Below are positions 29,301 through 36,821 of a stretch of DNA of 64,000 nt, one piece after another (position 1 is the stretch's first letter; each line of letters opens with the position of its first letter). The notes below the pieces were generated by a model, which was given only the letters and a program-made list of their open reading frames with translations, did no database searches and was not told the DNA's origin. A program made the position numbers and the translations under genes. Source of the DNA: Halogeometricum sp. S1BR25-6 (GTDB taxonomy: Archaea; Halobacteriota; Halobacteria; Halobacteriales; Haloferacaceae); contig NZ_JAMQOP010000006.1 of the NCBI RefSeq assembly GCF_031624495.1, positions 62,001-126,000 on the forward strand, read 5' to 3'.

Positions 29301-30680
29301 TGCCGTGAAGAGAACGGCTGGGTGGCTGTCGAAGCAGTTGACGACGAACTCAGACGACTCTTTGACGACGTCGAAGCCGAGCCGCCATCGTATGATGCAC
29401 TCGCGGACATCCGAGAACGATCACGATACCTCGATACGACCGTCGATATCGACGCTGACGAGCTCCGCATCCGGCTCACTGACGCCGGAGAAGAGGTCGC
29501 GACACCCGATACTGGTAGCGTGCAGGCCGCAGGTGGAAGTGCTCACGACGCAGCACTCCGCCAGATCGAAGAAGAGCTTACCGCACTCGGCTTCACTGTC
29601 TCGATCCTCGCACAGGATGGCAGCGAGAAACCTGACGCGAGGGCGAGCCACCCCGACGTTGACGACCAATTCGCCATCGAAGTCGAAACGACGACACCCG
29701 AGAATCCCGCAAAGGTACTCACGAATCTCCGGAAAGCCCAAGCAGCGGGGGATATCCCGCTGTTTGTCGTTCGACCTGGACACGACGAAACTGAGTGGGC
29801 CGAGCGTGTCGACGGCATTCTCACACCACCCGTTCGCACCCTCCAGAACAGTGAGACGCGGTTCTACACGACCGACTCGAATCTCACGTTCAACGGCGGA
29901 GCGACCGAAGAAGGCGGGGTGACGGCCGTGCGACCGGCGAACGGCGACGAGAATGGGACCCAGAATATCTGGCAGCGTGATGGCGACGAGATCGTCCTTC
30001 GTGATACCAGCGGGACGGAACACATCCGTCTCCCATCGCTTGGAAAACTCTCGAAAGATCGTGTTCCAGCCATCTACAGCTACGACCACGCTGCCGACGA
30101 GTACGTCGTTTATGAGCATGGTGAGCAACACATCTACGAGACGAAACCGGCGTTCGAGGACGACTGGGTGCGTGTCAAGAAGCCATTCGTCCCCGAAGCC
30201 GAACTCCCTGTACCAGATTACACACGTTCGACGTACGGCATCGTTATCCTTCACGATGAGGCGAAATCGGTCGTGTATGAAGACGGTGAGAAGCGGCCAC
30301 TCTCGGCAATCACTGACGGGGCACTCCGTCCCGCATCGCCCGAATCAGCGGCCGCTGACGAACCACCCAGTCAGACCGACCAGGCAGATGAGACAGTCGA
30401 AAAAGAGCAGAAGGACCCATCGCCGCCGTCGTTCGAATCGTTCGTCGATGAATATCTCGTCGAAGACGAGGATGAAGCCGTGCCGAAAGATGACGTATTC
30501 GATCTCTACACCGACTGGGCAGAGGCACACGACATCGACGATCCGCTGAATAAGAGCTGGTTCACACGGAAGCTCAACACCCACATCGAGGTAGACTCCA
30601 CGAAGAAGCGAATCGACGGGGAACCCGTCCCGCATTACACTGGTGTCCGCATCCGGTCTGAAGAAGACTTTCAGCCATGA
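26361..30680 (+). CDS. Giant VirD4/TraG-like coupling ATPase with nuclease-like and winged-helix C-terminal domains
   Basis: 1439 residues from the ATG at 26361. An earlier open frame lies inside the VirB4 gene and is not protein-like. Domains: N-terminal acidic region (1-200); second domain (230-450); P-loop ATPase with Walker A GTTGSGKSKA near 507 and Walker B LLVDEAAS near 783; a segment near 1070-1140 with KPDARAS, then FAIEVETTT and NLRKAQ, the layout of a restriction-endonuclease fold; and a tail near 1350-1435 resembling the winged helix that closes D5-type primases. Coupling proteins bring DNA to the channel. The two extra domains are unusual. Confidence 0.8.
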   Translation: MREYLRVTPTSERLNPERLPQALESLHKLTSTDSAGLADKLNPLHSDTPLRFEFLALSEGADDPVEFYYGADDHLDTLEKRLRSVYPETFDIERTEVDIASRLVQPVEFDRETFVEHYEAGDLQYEFDPDEQYERGTDDNKQSGPGDAESVADGGTVGDQSADHIIEIGDTALELAPPDAIPEDEPLTTLAKPTVTSEGTILARPATESVSPLGVRWQGSATRKQDWMTSLSPFTADDEAELPAVDQPGGALASLVDHLMEATAPVAFQVVFQRRESWQSDADLRKEDVIDGRDTLAQEIIGSLFELDDQSESRDRNQLSDAVAKRVAAIEAKNPKRSFTANIRAIGIPSGGDGRDDLDERMQSLVPVFDPLDGPYYQVAAERIRDSGLRAATKERNARAALQRLLDREITTGRRTTRPEFVLSGRELAHFVLVPSSEQLTVEGARGTRAEQQSRNPLPRPHQDLMGEFRDGMAIGYALDDTGEAEDVPTHIPSGLLPTHYGRFGTTGSGKSKALINDMLSLYDNTEGPTILIIPKNDDMAQNYMRAHARRFGMTDLEENVVHFPIPDVLPGFSFFDLEPSMESGRRREDAVQRKADHYEEILKLVMGTDRYERATVAPTLIKTLIKALFDEEYGRENGLYRASTDYFAHRQLEHVVDQLWEAGPPNENIGDAPRSSDEEVTRTIRRQLQLDPNTFANVMGGVGNRLAYISQDTHLRQIFNNTENQFDFRDVLDEDTVILFDLGDLRDDAARIMTGVILTNLDAALKDRKQALSQHSDDYVVNLLVDEAASVVVSDIMNDLLEKGRGFRLSVGLSMQFPEQMEAEGGRKIYLNALNNIGSSLIGKINVDRELARAMAHEEMDPADFANRIRSLPRGEWIASLPSPTFGETGPYPFSLEPLPIPPGHPESESPLTAREEEQFTETLSSMHENISDEHGVPAEPDTSTTSTPADGHEVLDIASDDLDVAIANVVRSLQLREGCREENGWVAVEAVDDELRRLFDDVEAEPPSYDALADIRERSRYLDTTVDIDADELRIRLTDAGEEVATPDTGSVQAAGGSAHDAALRQIEEELTALGFTVSILAQDGSEKPDARASHPDVDDQFAIEVETTTPENPAKVLTNLRKAQAAGDIPLFVVRPGHDETEWAERVDGILTPPVRTLQNSETRFYTTDSNLTFNGGATEEGGVTAVRPANGDENGTQNIWQRDGDEIVLRDTSGTEHIRLPSLGKLSKDRVPAIYSYDHAADEYVVYEHGEQHIYETKPAFEDDWVRVKKPFVPEAELPVPDYTRSTYGIVILHDEAKSVVYEDGEKRPLSAITDGALRPASPESAAADEPPSQTDQADETVEKEQKDPSPPSFESFVDEYLVEDEDEAVPKDDVFDLYTDWAEAHDIDDPLNKSWFTRKLNTHIEVDSTKKRIDGEPVPHYTGVRIRSEEDFQP

Positions 30681-30730
30681 AATGGACGTACACGATCCAA
30701 TTCCCGATATCATCGGGACTTCTTGAAACC

Positions 30731-30908
30731 TGTTCCACCCAAGCTGAATCATGACCTCATCCAATCAAACTCGAAGGTCGCAAATCACTCGACGGCGGTA
30801 TGTTCCACCCAAATCCTCAATGGGTGGAACACCAACGAACTTGGCGGAATGGGTGGAACACGCTCACGTCCAGCGGTTTGCAACCAGCCATAGTGAGTGT
30901 TCCACCCA
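30731..30908. repeat. Five copies of an 11-base iteron-like repeat
   Basis: TGTTCCACCCA occurs forward at 30731-30741, 30801-30811 and 30898-30908, and reversed at 30821-30831 and 30850-30860. The pair at 30801-30831 forms a perfect inverted repeat with a nine-base loop. All five lie between the transfer operon and the primase-polymerase gene, the expected place for a plasmid origin or for autoregulation of the replication gene. Confidence 0.7.
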
Positions 30909-31031
30909 ACAACCAACTAGAATAGAACGGGGGGTCCCCGTTGGGACCAAGGGATTGGATCGCGACGTACAGCAGAGAGCGTTCTGTGCTGGCTCAGAGC
31001 CAGTGAGAGCCATGCGAGGTGCTACGTGAGG

Positions 31032-32291
31032 ATGAGTGAGCCTATGATCGACGAGCCGGAGGCGATTCCGGAGACGTTACGCGAACGCGACCAGTGGGTG
31101 TGCTGGCGCGAGGAGGAGCGAGACGGCAAACCGACGAAGATTCCGGTGACGCCAGGGGCTGGGGGGTTCGCGTCAGCAACAGAGTCGGAGACCTGGGCGA
31201 GTTTCGAGGCAGCACTCGACTACAGCGAGACAGAGCACGCCGATGGTATTGGGTTCGTGTTTACTGACGACGACTCCATCGTCGGCATCGATCTGGACGA
31301 CTGCCGCGATCCCGAGACAGACGACGTCGACGACGCGGCGCTGGACATCATTGAGCGATTCGACTCCTACACCGAGGTGTCACCGTCCGGTACCGGCTAT
31401 CACGTCCTGATCACTGGCGCACTCCCCGAGGGGCGGAACCGGCGCGGGAGCGTCGAATTGTACGACACGGCACGCTTTTTCACCGTCACTGGCGACCACG
31501 TCGAGTGGACACCAACGCGCGTTGCACGCCGGCAGGACGCGCTCACAGCGATTCACCGCGAGTACGTCCAGGACACAGAGCGTGACACAGCCTCCGAGTC
31601 CGAACAGCGTGATGGCACTGACGCCCGGTCACCGACGACCGACGCAGCCGACGTCGACGTCGACCTCGAAGACGAGGACCTCCTCGAAAAAGCGCGAAAC
31701 GCATCGAACGGCGAGAAGTTCGAGCGGCTCTGGAACGGGAATACGGTCGGCTACGACAGTCAGTCCGAGGCCGACATGGCGCTGTGCTGTTTGCTGGCGT
31801 TCTGGACCGGTGGTGACCGGACCCAAATGGAGCAGCTGTTCCGCCAGTCGGGATTGATGCGGGAGAAGTGGGACGAGGTCCACTACGCTGACGGGTCGAC
31901 GTACGGCGAGAAGACCATCGAGCGAGCGATTGCGACCACGTCGGAGTTCTACGACCCGGACGCCGGCGGCGATACCGAAGATTCTCACGGCCAACCTGAC
32001 GGGGTCACTGCTGGTAGTACGCCAGACGACGCAGACCGGAGTCGTGCGTATCTGGCGGAGAAAAACCGCTTGTTGAGCGAGCGCGTCGACGAACTCGAGG
32101 CAACACTCGAACAGAAGACTGAGCGGATCGAGACCCTCGAAACAGAGATCGAGCGCCTCACCGACGACCGCGAAGCCCGTGAGCAGGAGACTGCGCAATC
32201 CCACGAGGAAGACTCCGGTACGGGGAACGAGACCGGTGATGACTCAGAGCCAGCCTCGCTGTTGCATCGATTCTTCGGTGGCCAATCTTAG
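31032..32291 (+). CDS. Primase-polymerase (AEP superfamily, NrS-1-like)
   Basis: 419 residues. Residues 10-165 match the archaeo-eukaryotic primase layout of phage NrS-1 polymerase: the DLD metal site (87-89, in GIDLDDC), SPSGTGYHV (S and H near 118-124) and FFTVTGDHV (149-157). A helical middle region with a possible primase C-terminal domain follows, then a coiled coil (about 340-395) and an acidic tail. It should prime or copy element DNA. GTG at 31026 could also start it. It follows an iteron cluster, and no Orc1/Cdc6 gene is present in the window. Confidence 0.78.
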   Translation: MSEPMIDEPEAIPETLRERDQWVCWREEERDGKPTKIPVTPGAGGFASATESETWASFEAALDYSETEHADGIGFVFTDDDSIVGIDLDDCRDPETDDVDDAALDIIERFDSYTEVSPSGTGYHVLITGALPEGRNRRGSVELYDTARFFTVTGDHVEWTPTRVARRQDALTAIHREYVQDTERDTASESEQRDGTDARSPTTDAADVDVDLEDEDLLEKARNASNGEKFERLWNGNTVGYDSQSEADMALCCLLAFWTGGDRTQMEQLFRQSGLMREKWDEVHYADGSTYGEKTIERAIATTSEFYDPDAGGDTEDSHGQPDGVTAGSTPDDADRSRAYLAEKNRLLSERVDELEATLEQKTERIETLETEIERLTDDREAREQETAQSHEEDSGTGNETGDDSEPASLLHRFFGGQS

Positions 32292-32358
32292 TAGTGGCGC
32301 CGCTTCACCGCCATCCGAAAACCTCTCTCGAGCGTTCTGATTCTGCGAGCCGAGAAGA

Positions 32359-32399
32359 TTAACCAACAGACTCGCTATATCGCGCTATTTGTTGGTTAA
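32359..32399. repeat. Long-spacer inverted repeat, site B
   Basis: Arms TTAACCAACA (32359-32368) and TGTTGGTTAA (32390-32399) with a 21-base spacer. Same arms as sites A and C, different spacer. It lies between the primase gene and the HTH gene at 32504. Confidence 0.75.
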
Positions 32400-32476
32400 C
32401 TACGCTCAATCTCGCCGCAAAATGGGGGCTATCGCAGGATACTGTTGTTCGGGAAACTATTCCTCGAAGTAAGAAC

Positions 32477-32482
32477 TATATC
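32477..32482 (+). promoter_or_regulatory. TATA box of the DUF7342-like gene
   Basis: CTATAT centred about 25 bases before the ATG at 32504, a leaderless arrangement. Confidence 0.45.
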
Positions 32483-32503
32483 CTTAGACCTGCAATTCTG
32501 AGT

Positions 32504-33037
32504 ATGTCCGAGACAGACGCCGCCGATGGGCCACCTCCCTTTGAGGATGCGTTCGCCAGCGACGACGTCGAACAACGCATCTACGGCACCATCCTGCAGA
32601 CCCGCGAGCCGACGACGGCAAGCGCGATCGCCGACAGCGCCGACTGTGACCCCAAGACCGCCCGGAAGTATCTGGGCTGGTTCGACGACCTCGGCATCGT
32701 CACCCGACACGATGGCCATCCAGCCACCTACGAGCGTAATGACGCGTACTTCGAGTGGCGACGCATCAACCAGCTCGCAGCCGACCATTCTGTCGAGGAA
32801 CTCCAGGATCGCGTTCGTGAGCTGACAACGCGCATCACCGAGTATGAGGAGGCGTACGACGCCGCGTCACCGGCTGCCGTCGACGCCGTTACCGCCGCGG
32901 AAGCCAGCGACGAACGGACCATCGACGACGTGTACAGCGACCTCGGCGACTGGGCGACCGCCCGCGAAGAGCGAGACTGCTACGAACGGGCGCGCCAGCA
33001 ACGCACGGGTAGCGAACGCGAACAGGCATCCGGGTAG
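32504..33037 (+). CDS. HTH protein (DUF7342-like)
   Basis: 177 residues. Residues 22-75 form a winged helix-turn-helix (ILQTREPTTASAIADSADCDPKTARKYLGWFDDLGIV) with a TrmB/MarR flavour, followed by a helical C-terminal half. From memory it corresponds to the haloarchaeal family DUF7342. Only eight bases separate it from the next gene, so the two are probably one unit, possibly a toxin-antitoxin pair with this as the DNA-binding antitoxin. Confidence 0.7.
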   Translation: MSETDAADGPPPFEDAFASDDVEQRIYGTILQTREPTTASAIADSADCDPKTARKYLGWFDDLGIVTRHDGHPATYERNDAYFEWRRINQLAADHSVEELQDRVRELTTRITEYEEAYDAASPAAVDAVTAAEASDERTIDDVYSDLGDWATAREERDCYERARQQRTGSEREQASG

Positions 33038-33045
33038 CCCGCTCG

Positions 33046-33480
33046 ATGGTGCCACCGACAGGCGATGGTGGGAGCCCGGCCCCCATCGATCGCCCAATCC
33101 TCGAGTTCCTTCAGACACGGCTCCAAGCGACGAGGCAGGTCTCCGAAGCGGTCATCACGGATGCAAGCGGCCATCTCGGGCTTCAGGTCGTCTTTGCCTC
33201 ATCGTACTACCCAGCACCCGTCGACGACGCAACCCTGACTGTCCGCTGGTACACGAACGACGACTTCACAATCCACTATCGAGAGGTCCATTCGGAGCAC
33301 ACCTGGGAATGCCGATGGGATCAGCATCCGAACCCCCACAATACGCGCGACCACGTCCATCCCCCGCCCACCGCCCCGACACCCGGTGATGATGACTCCT
33401 GGCCGACCGATCATCGTGATGTCCTGCAACTGGTCCTCGACGAGGTCGAAGACCGGATTGCAGTACTGTGGGACGAATAG
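33046..33480 (+). CDS. TumE-like possible toxin
   Basis: 144 residues. Core strands carry REVHSEHTWECRWDQHPNPHNTRDHVHPP, whose aromatic-acid-histidine order resembles the TumE/DUF6516 toxin family (a W/D next to P-H, then a late H). An acidic helix closes the protein. Its coupling to an HTH gene eight bases upstream supports a toxin-antitoxin role. The family assignment is from pattern memory only. Confidence 0.45.
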   Translation: MVPPTGDGGSPAPIDRPILEFLQTRLQATRQVSEAVITDASGHLGLQVVFASSYYPAPVDDATLTVRWYTNDDFTIHYREVHSEHTWECRWDQHPNPHNTRDHVHPPPTAPTPGDDDSWPTDHRDVLQLVLDEVEDRIAVLWDE

Positions 33481-33506
33481 ACGACTCCCCCGCAGTGGCG
33501 TTTATC

Positions 33507-33529
33507 GCGCCGACCAAGGGTGACGGCGC
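33507..33529 (+). promoter_or_regulatory. GC hairpin with G-rich loop, copy a
   Basis: Arms GCGCCG and CGGCGC, loop ACCAAGGGTGA, directly after TTTATC (33501-33506). The next ATG is at 33608. One of ten similar hairpins in the element. Confidence 0.6.
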
Positions 33530-33607
33530 TCAGCCCGATAGGCACCACCACGAGAGCCGTCGTGGTGTCCAGTCTGGTGTCAGCTGAGTGCAGTCACAGG
33601 TGAATCC

Positions 33608-34096
33608 ATGTCTACGTTCAGTAACTCCGAGACAGCGAGTGCATCGCCGTCAGAAAACCACACGAGGCCACCCCGAGAGACCGAGGACACAGATTCGCAG
33701 CCGTCGTGGCCAGACGATGCCAGCAGCGAGGATGGAACGCCAACGCTCAGGCTGAACCACTGTCCGGAATGCGGGGCTCGTCGCTTCGTCTCGAAACTCC
33801 TCGTGTACGAGGTCACAGGCTACGACGAGGGCGGCGAGCAAGAATTCCGCCGCCAGCACGTCCGGGCAGAGTTCGAATACACCTGCAGCGATTGCCAGAC
33901 GACACTCCGGACGCTTCCCGCAGATCGCCGCGATTACTACGATGAAGTCGCAGTCCTCGAAACGGAACGACGGGCAGCCCTCCGTGATCAACTCCGCCAG
34001 CTGGGGAGGCGGGTTTGGCAGCGCCTTGCAGCGCGGACGACGTGGCTGGCACTCGGGCTCGTGACACTCGTGACCGGGCTCGTGATCGCACTCTAA
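33608..34096 (+). CDS. Zinc-ribbon protein with C-terminal membrane helix
   Basis: 162 residues: a disordered Ser/Thr/acidic start (1-50), a zinc ribbon (CPECG near residue 56 and CSDC near 97), a charged helix, and a C-terminal membrane helix (TWLALGLVTLVTGLVIAL). It would hang in the cytoplasm from the membrane by its tail. Function unknown. It is preceded by hairpin copy a and by a second inverted repeat (CACCACGA with TCGTGGTG, near 33547-33569). Confidence 0.65.
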   Translation: MSTFSNSETASASPSENHTRPPRETEDTDSQPSWPDDASSEDGTPTLRLNHCPECGARRFVSKLLVYEVTGYDEGGEQEFRRQHVRAEFEYTCSDCQTTLRTLPADRRDYYDEVAVLETERRAALRDQLRQLGRRVWQRLAARTTWLALGLVTLVTGLVIAL

Positions 34097-34239
34097 CAGA
34101 CCGACAGGGACCGACAGCAAGGGGTGGCTCACAGTAGGTGTTGGAGTAGCGTCATGCTCCCTTCCAACCAGGAACGAGGCTAGCTGAAGGCAGATCGCTG
34201 ACGTAGGACATCGTGCCCGCACCGCAGGTGTGTCTATCG

Positions 34240-34260
34240 GCGCCAGGAGGCGTGAGGCGC
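34240..34260 (+). promoter_or_regulatory. GC hairpin with G-rich loop, copy b
   Basis: Arms GCGCC and GGCGC, loop AGGAGGCGTGA, preceded by TGTCTATCG. It ends 31 bases before the ATG at 34292. Confidence 0.55.
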
Positions 34261-34291
34261 GCTCGAAGCGCGTGCAGAAGCGTGAGTTCCT

Positions 34292-34582
34292 ATGCCTGGT
34301 CAAGATATCATCGACGACACGACAGACGACTACGAACGACTCGAAAACGAACTCGTTGCACAGGATCGGGATGCGTCCCGAGTCGCGACGGCGGACATCG
34401 ATGAGGCGACTGCCCGCCGTCTCGTTGGCGACCTTGTCGAGGACGATGTGGTGACGCCGATCCCTGACCAACGCATTCTCGTCCACGAGCCCAGTAGCAA
34501 GCCCTTCGAGTCGATCACCCAGCTCGCTGTGTTCCATCGTGGCTGGCAGGCCGCCACCGACGCCGACCCGGAGGACAACTGA
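34292..34582 (+). CDS. Small acidic protein of unknown function
   Basis: 96 residues, acidic and mostly helical in the first half, with a short beta-like end (ILVHEPSSKPFESITQLAVFHRGW). No family recognised. Its TGA overlaps the ATG of the next gene, so both are translated together. It is headed by hairpin copy b. Confidence 0.6.
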   Translation: MPGQDIIDDTTDDYERLENELVAQDRDASRVATADIDEATARRLVGDLVEDDVVTPIPDQRILVHEPSSKPFESITQLAVFHRGWQAATDADPEDN

Positions 34583-34908
34583 TGCAACAGACGCTTTCTG
34601 GGTGTGCGTTCTGCGATTCACCGCCCGGTGCAGAGATGGGCGAGGCGCATACGTGGGGGAAAGACGAACGGGTGACGCACCCAATCTGTGTCGACTGCGC
34701 CACCCAGACGCGGTCGGATCCCGACGAGCGCGACCACCACGCCTGCGACGGGTGCGGACTGGTCGTCGACGCCCTCGCGGCACTTACCCGGTTCCGCGTC
34801 GAACTCGGCCATCTCGAGGGGCCGCTCCAACTGTGTGCTCGCTGTAGCCCTGGTGGGCTCGCGACGTACTGGACGCGTGACCTCGAGGAGCATCTCGTGG
34901 ACGGGTGA
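34582..34908 (+). CDS. Double zinc-ribbon protein
   Basis: 108 residues with four Cys pairs: CAFC near the start, CVDC in the first third, CDGC in the middle and CARC near the end, enough for two zinc sites. No catalytic residues are evident, so it is likely a nucleic-acid or protein adaptor. Translationally coupled to the preceding gene. Confidence 0.65.
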   Translation: MQQTLSGCAFCDSPPGAEMGEAHTWGKDERVTHPICVDCATQTRSDPDERDHHACDGCGLVVDALAALTRFRVELGHLEGPLQLCARCSPGGLATYWTRDLEEHLVDG

Positions 34909-34979
34909 CGCTTGGCCGAGTGAGGCTCACATCGTACACACGAAAACGGCTAAGTGCGTTGGCTCACAATGTACACATC

Positions 34980-35282
34980 ATGAGCACCGATAAGAAGCGC
35001 GTGCAGTTTCGGGCCCCCGATCGCCTCATCGACCGGGCCGACGCACTGGCCGCAGTCCTCGGGGAAGACCGAACAGACGTCCTCGTGACCGCGCTTCGGG
35101 AGTACCTCCAAGAAGCTACTCACGACGACGCACTCACCCAGGAGATCGCTGCCGCCTATTACGACGATGAGATCACCTTCGAGCAACTCAAAGCGCTCGT
35201 CGGCGCCGAGGAGGCGGCAAACCTCCGAGTGTTGAAACAGCAGTTGGACGAGGACTTCATCGACGAGGTCGCCGACGCTTAG
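34980..35282 (+). CDS. Ribbon-helix-helix/UPF0175-like antitoxin
   Basis: 100 residues from the ATG at 34980. The first 45 residues look like a ribbon-helix-helix (KKRVQFRAPDRLIDRADALAAVL). The second half (EIAAAYYDDEITFEQLKALVGAEEAANL) has the UPF0175 pattern. The stop is followed at once by a PIN toxin gene. Two GTACAC motifs just upstream (near 34935 and 34972) could be the autoregulatory operator. An upstream extension to 34905 is less likely. Confidence 0.78.
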   Translation: MSTDKKRVQFRAPDRLIDRADALAAVLGEDRTDVLVTALREYLQEATHDDALTQEIAAAYYDDEITFEQLKALVGAEEAANLRVLKQQLDEDFIDEVADA

Positions 35283-35795
35283 ATGTCGCGGCTTATCGCA
35301 GACGCCTCCGCCCTCGTGAGTCTCGGCATCGTTACTGACGACGATCCCGATCCACTCGCACTTTGTCTCTCCCGGTACGAGGTCGTCGTCCCAACGGCGG
35401 TCATCGATGAACTCCGAGAGATCGCCTCCTACGATGACGTCCATGGACACGCCGCGTCCGCCGTCCTCGACCAAACGGAGTCATTCACGACACAATCGGT
35501 GGACCTCGATGCCGAGTTCCCCCTCGATGACGGTGAAAACGCGGCGGTCACGCTCGCGAACGATCTCGATGCTGCGCTCTTCCTCTGTGACGAGTTCAAC
35601 CAACTTGGCTTGATCCACGCCTCCCTCGCTGATACCAGGCTCGTCACAACACCGACACTGCTCTCGGTTCTCGTTCGAACTGAACACCTATCAGCTGCTG
35701 ATGCGCGGCTGCTCCTCGATGCGATCAGTGACGCCCGTAGCTGGGGCGCGAACAGTTACGTGCAGCGAGCTCGCTCGTTGCTCGAGGAGCCCTGA
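35283..35795 (+). CDS. PIN-domain toxin-like ribonuclease
   Basis: 170 residues of PIN fold with acidic residues in place: D7 (IADASAL), E43 (VIDELRE), D83/E85 (LDDGENAAVTLA) and D103 (FLCDEF). It resembles the DUF3368/COG2405 group that pairs with UPF0175 antitoxins. It starts on the base after the antitoxin stop. It would cut RNA unless held by the antitoxin, and so help keep the element in the cell. Confidence 0.8.
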   Translation: MSRLIADASALVSLGIVTDDDPDPLALCLSRYEVVVPTAVIDELREIASYDDVHGHAASAVLDQTESFTTQSVDLDAEFPLDDGENAAVTLANDLDAALFLCDEFNQLGLIHASLADTRLVTTPTLLSVLVRTEHLSAADARLLLDAISDARSWGANSYVQRARSLLEEP

Positions 35796-35826
35796 CACCA
35801 TGGAGGATCCTTCGAAGTGATTTGGA

Positions 35827-36156
35827 ATGTCCGATAACGACGCTCTCTACGACGTTCGTGAACGAACGAAGAACCCCGAGCACGCATCAGTTGACGACGT
35901 GGTCGAACTCATCCTCGAGCGCGCACAGCATCCCCGGACGGAGCACCGGGATGCACATCTCGACGAGATGATGGCGACTGTCGTCGACAGGTACGGGACC
36001 GGCCCCGTCCGAACTGTTATCCAACGTATCCTCGTCGACCACCACCCCTTTCGGACTGCCACGCATGACCTCGAGATGCGTAACGTCGACGGTGTTCGTA
36101 TCGGGACAGCAGCCGGCCAGTTCCTTACAGAATTGAACGCGCAGCACGACGATTGA
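35827..36156 (+). CDS. Small helical protein of unknown function
   Basis: 109 residues, helical, with a conserved-looking middle (VVDRYGTGPVRTVIQRILVDHHPFRTATHDLEM). No family recognised. It lies just after the toxin-antitoxin pair and before a long non-coding stretch. Confidence 0.55.
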   Translation: MSDNDALYDVRERTKNPEHASVDDVVELILERAQHPRTEHRDAHLDEMMATVVDRYGTGPVRTVIQRILVDHHPFRTATHDLEMRNVDGVRIGTAAGQFLTELNAQHDD

Positions 36157-36821
36157 AATACAGTTTCTGAAAGCCCTCGGCCGCTCGGCATCCCGCGACC
36201 ACCGCTGCGCTCCTCGTGCCTGTGGTGCTTGCGGGGTCGGGGGACGACCGAGACGGCCTCGCCCTTTCTGAGTCCGCCAGGACGGTAGATGCCTCACCGA
36301 GCGACGTAGCCGGCTGAACAGGTGTGTACGTAGCGGCCCGCCCCGCTCGCCGCTGCCGCCCTCCGCGTCGCTCGCGACCGACCATTCCGGGCGTGCGGGC
36401 GCTCTCCGCACCGCCCGCGCCCGTTCCGGGCTAAAATGGATGTGCCCTCGGCGCCAGCGGGTATCCCCGTCGGTTGCGCCCCTTGCGGGCTTTCGCGTTC
36501 CAGCGCTTTGTGCCGCCTGCGCTGTCGCGCGCCACACCGCGGCGCGCGTTCTCGGCGACAGTCGCCCTGGACACGGACCCGCACATCGGGCCGGACACGA
36601 GCGGGCATATCCCGCTGGCCGCTCGCTCCGGGCGGGTCGGCGCGCGGTGCTGGATGATCGTCCGCCTCGGGCGCGCTCTCGCTCGCGCCCACAGGGCGCT
36701 CGCGAAGGCGCGAGCGAGAGCGCGCAGACGAGTCTGTCGGTCGTTGTCGTCGAGGAAATCCGCGATGTAGGAGCATCGCGGTGTCGGGCGCGTGAGCGCC
36801 TTCAGGAACCAGTGAGTTCCA
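36157..36821. other. 665-base GC-rich non-coding region with strong hairpins
   Basis: Open frames here on both strands are basic, Arg/Pro-rich and unlike haloarchaeal proteins, so I treat it as non-coding. It contains a perfect 19-base inverted repeat (36671-36689 with 36707-36725, loop 17), a second of 8 bases (36760-36767 with 36774-36781, loop TAGGAG), and two short ones (GGCGC/GCGCC at 36787-36800; GGAAC/GTTCC just before the next ATG). Candidate structured leader, small RNA or origin-like region for the RPA gene that follows. Confidence 0.5.

Noticed and set aside
30731-30908. CRISPR array
   Set aside because: The repeats are only 11 bases, occur in both orientations and have spacers of 9 to 59 bases, so they are iteron-like. 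No cas gene is present.
33650-34783. 377-codon minus-strand frame
   Set aside because: Basic, Arg/Pro-rich and antisense to three plausible genes and a hairpin.
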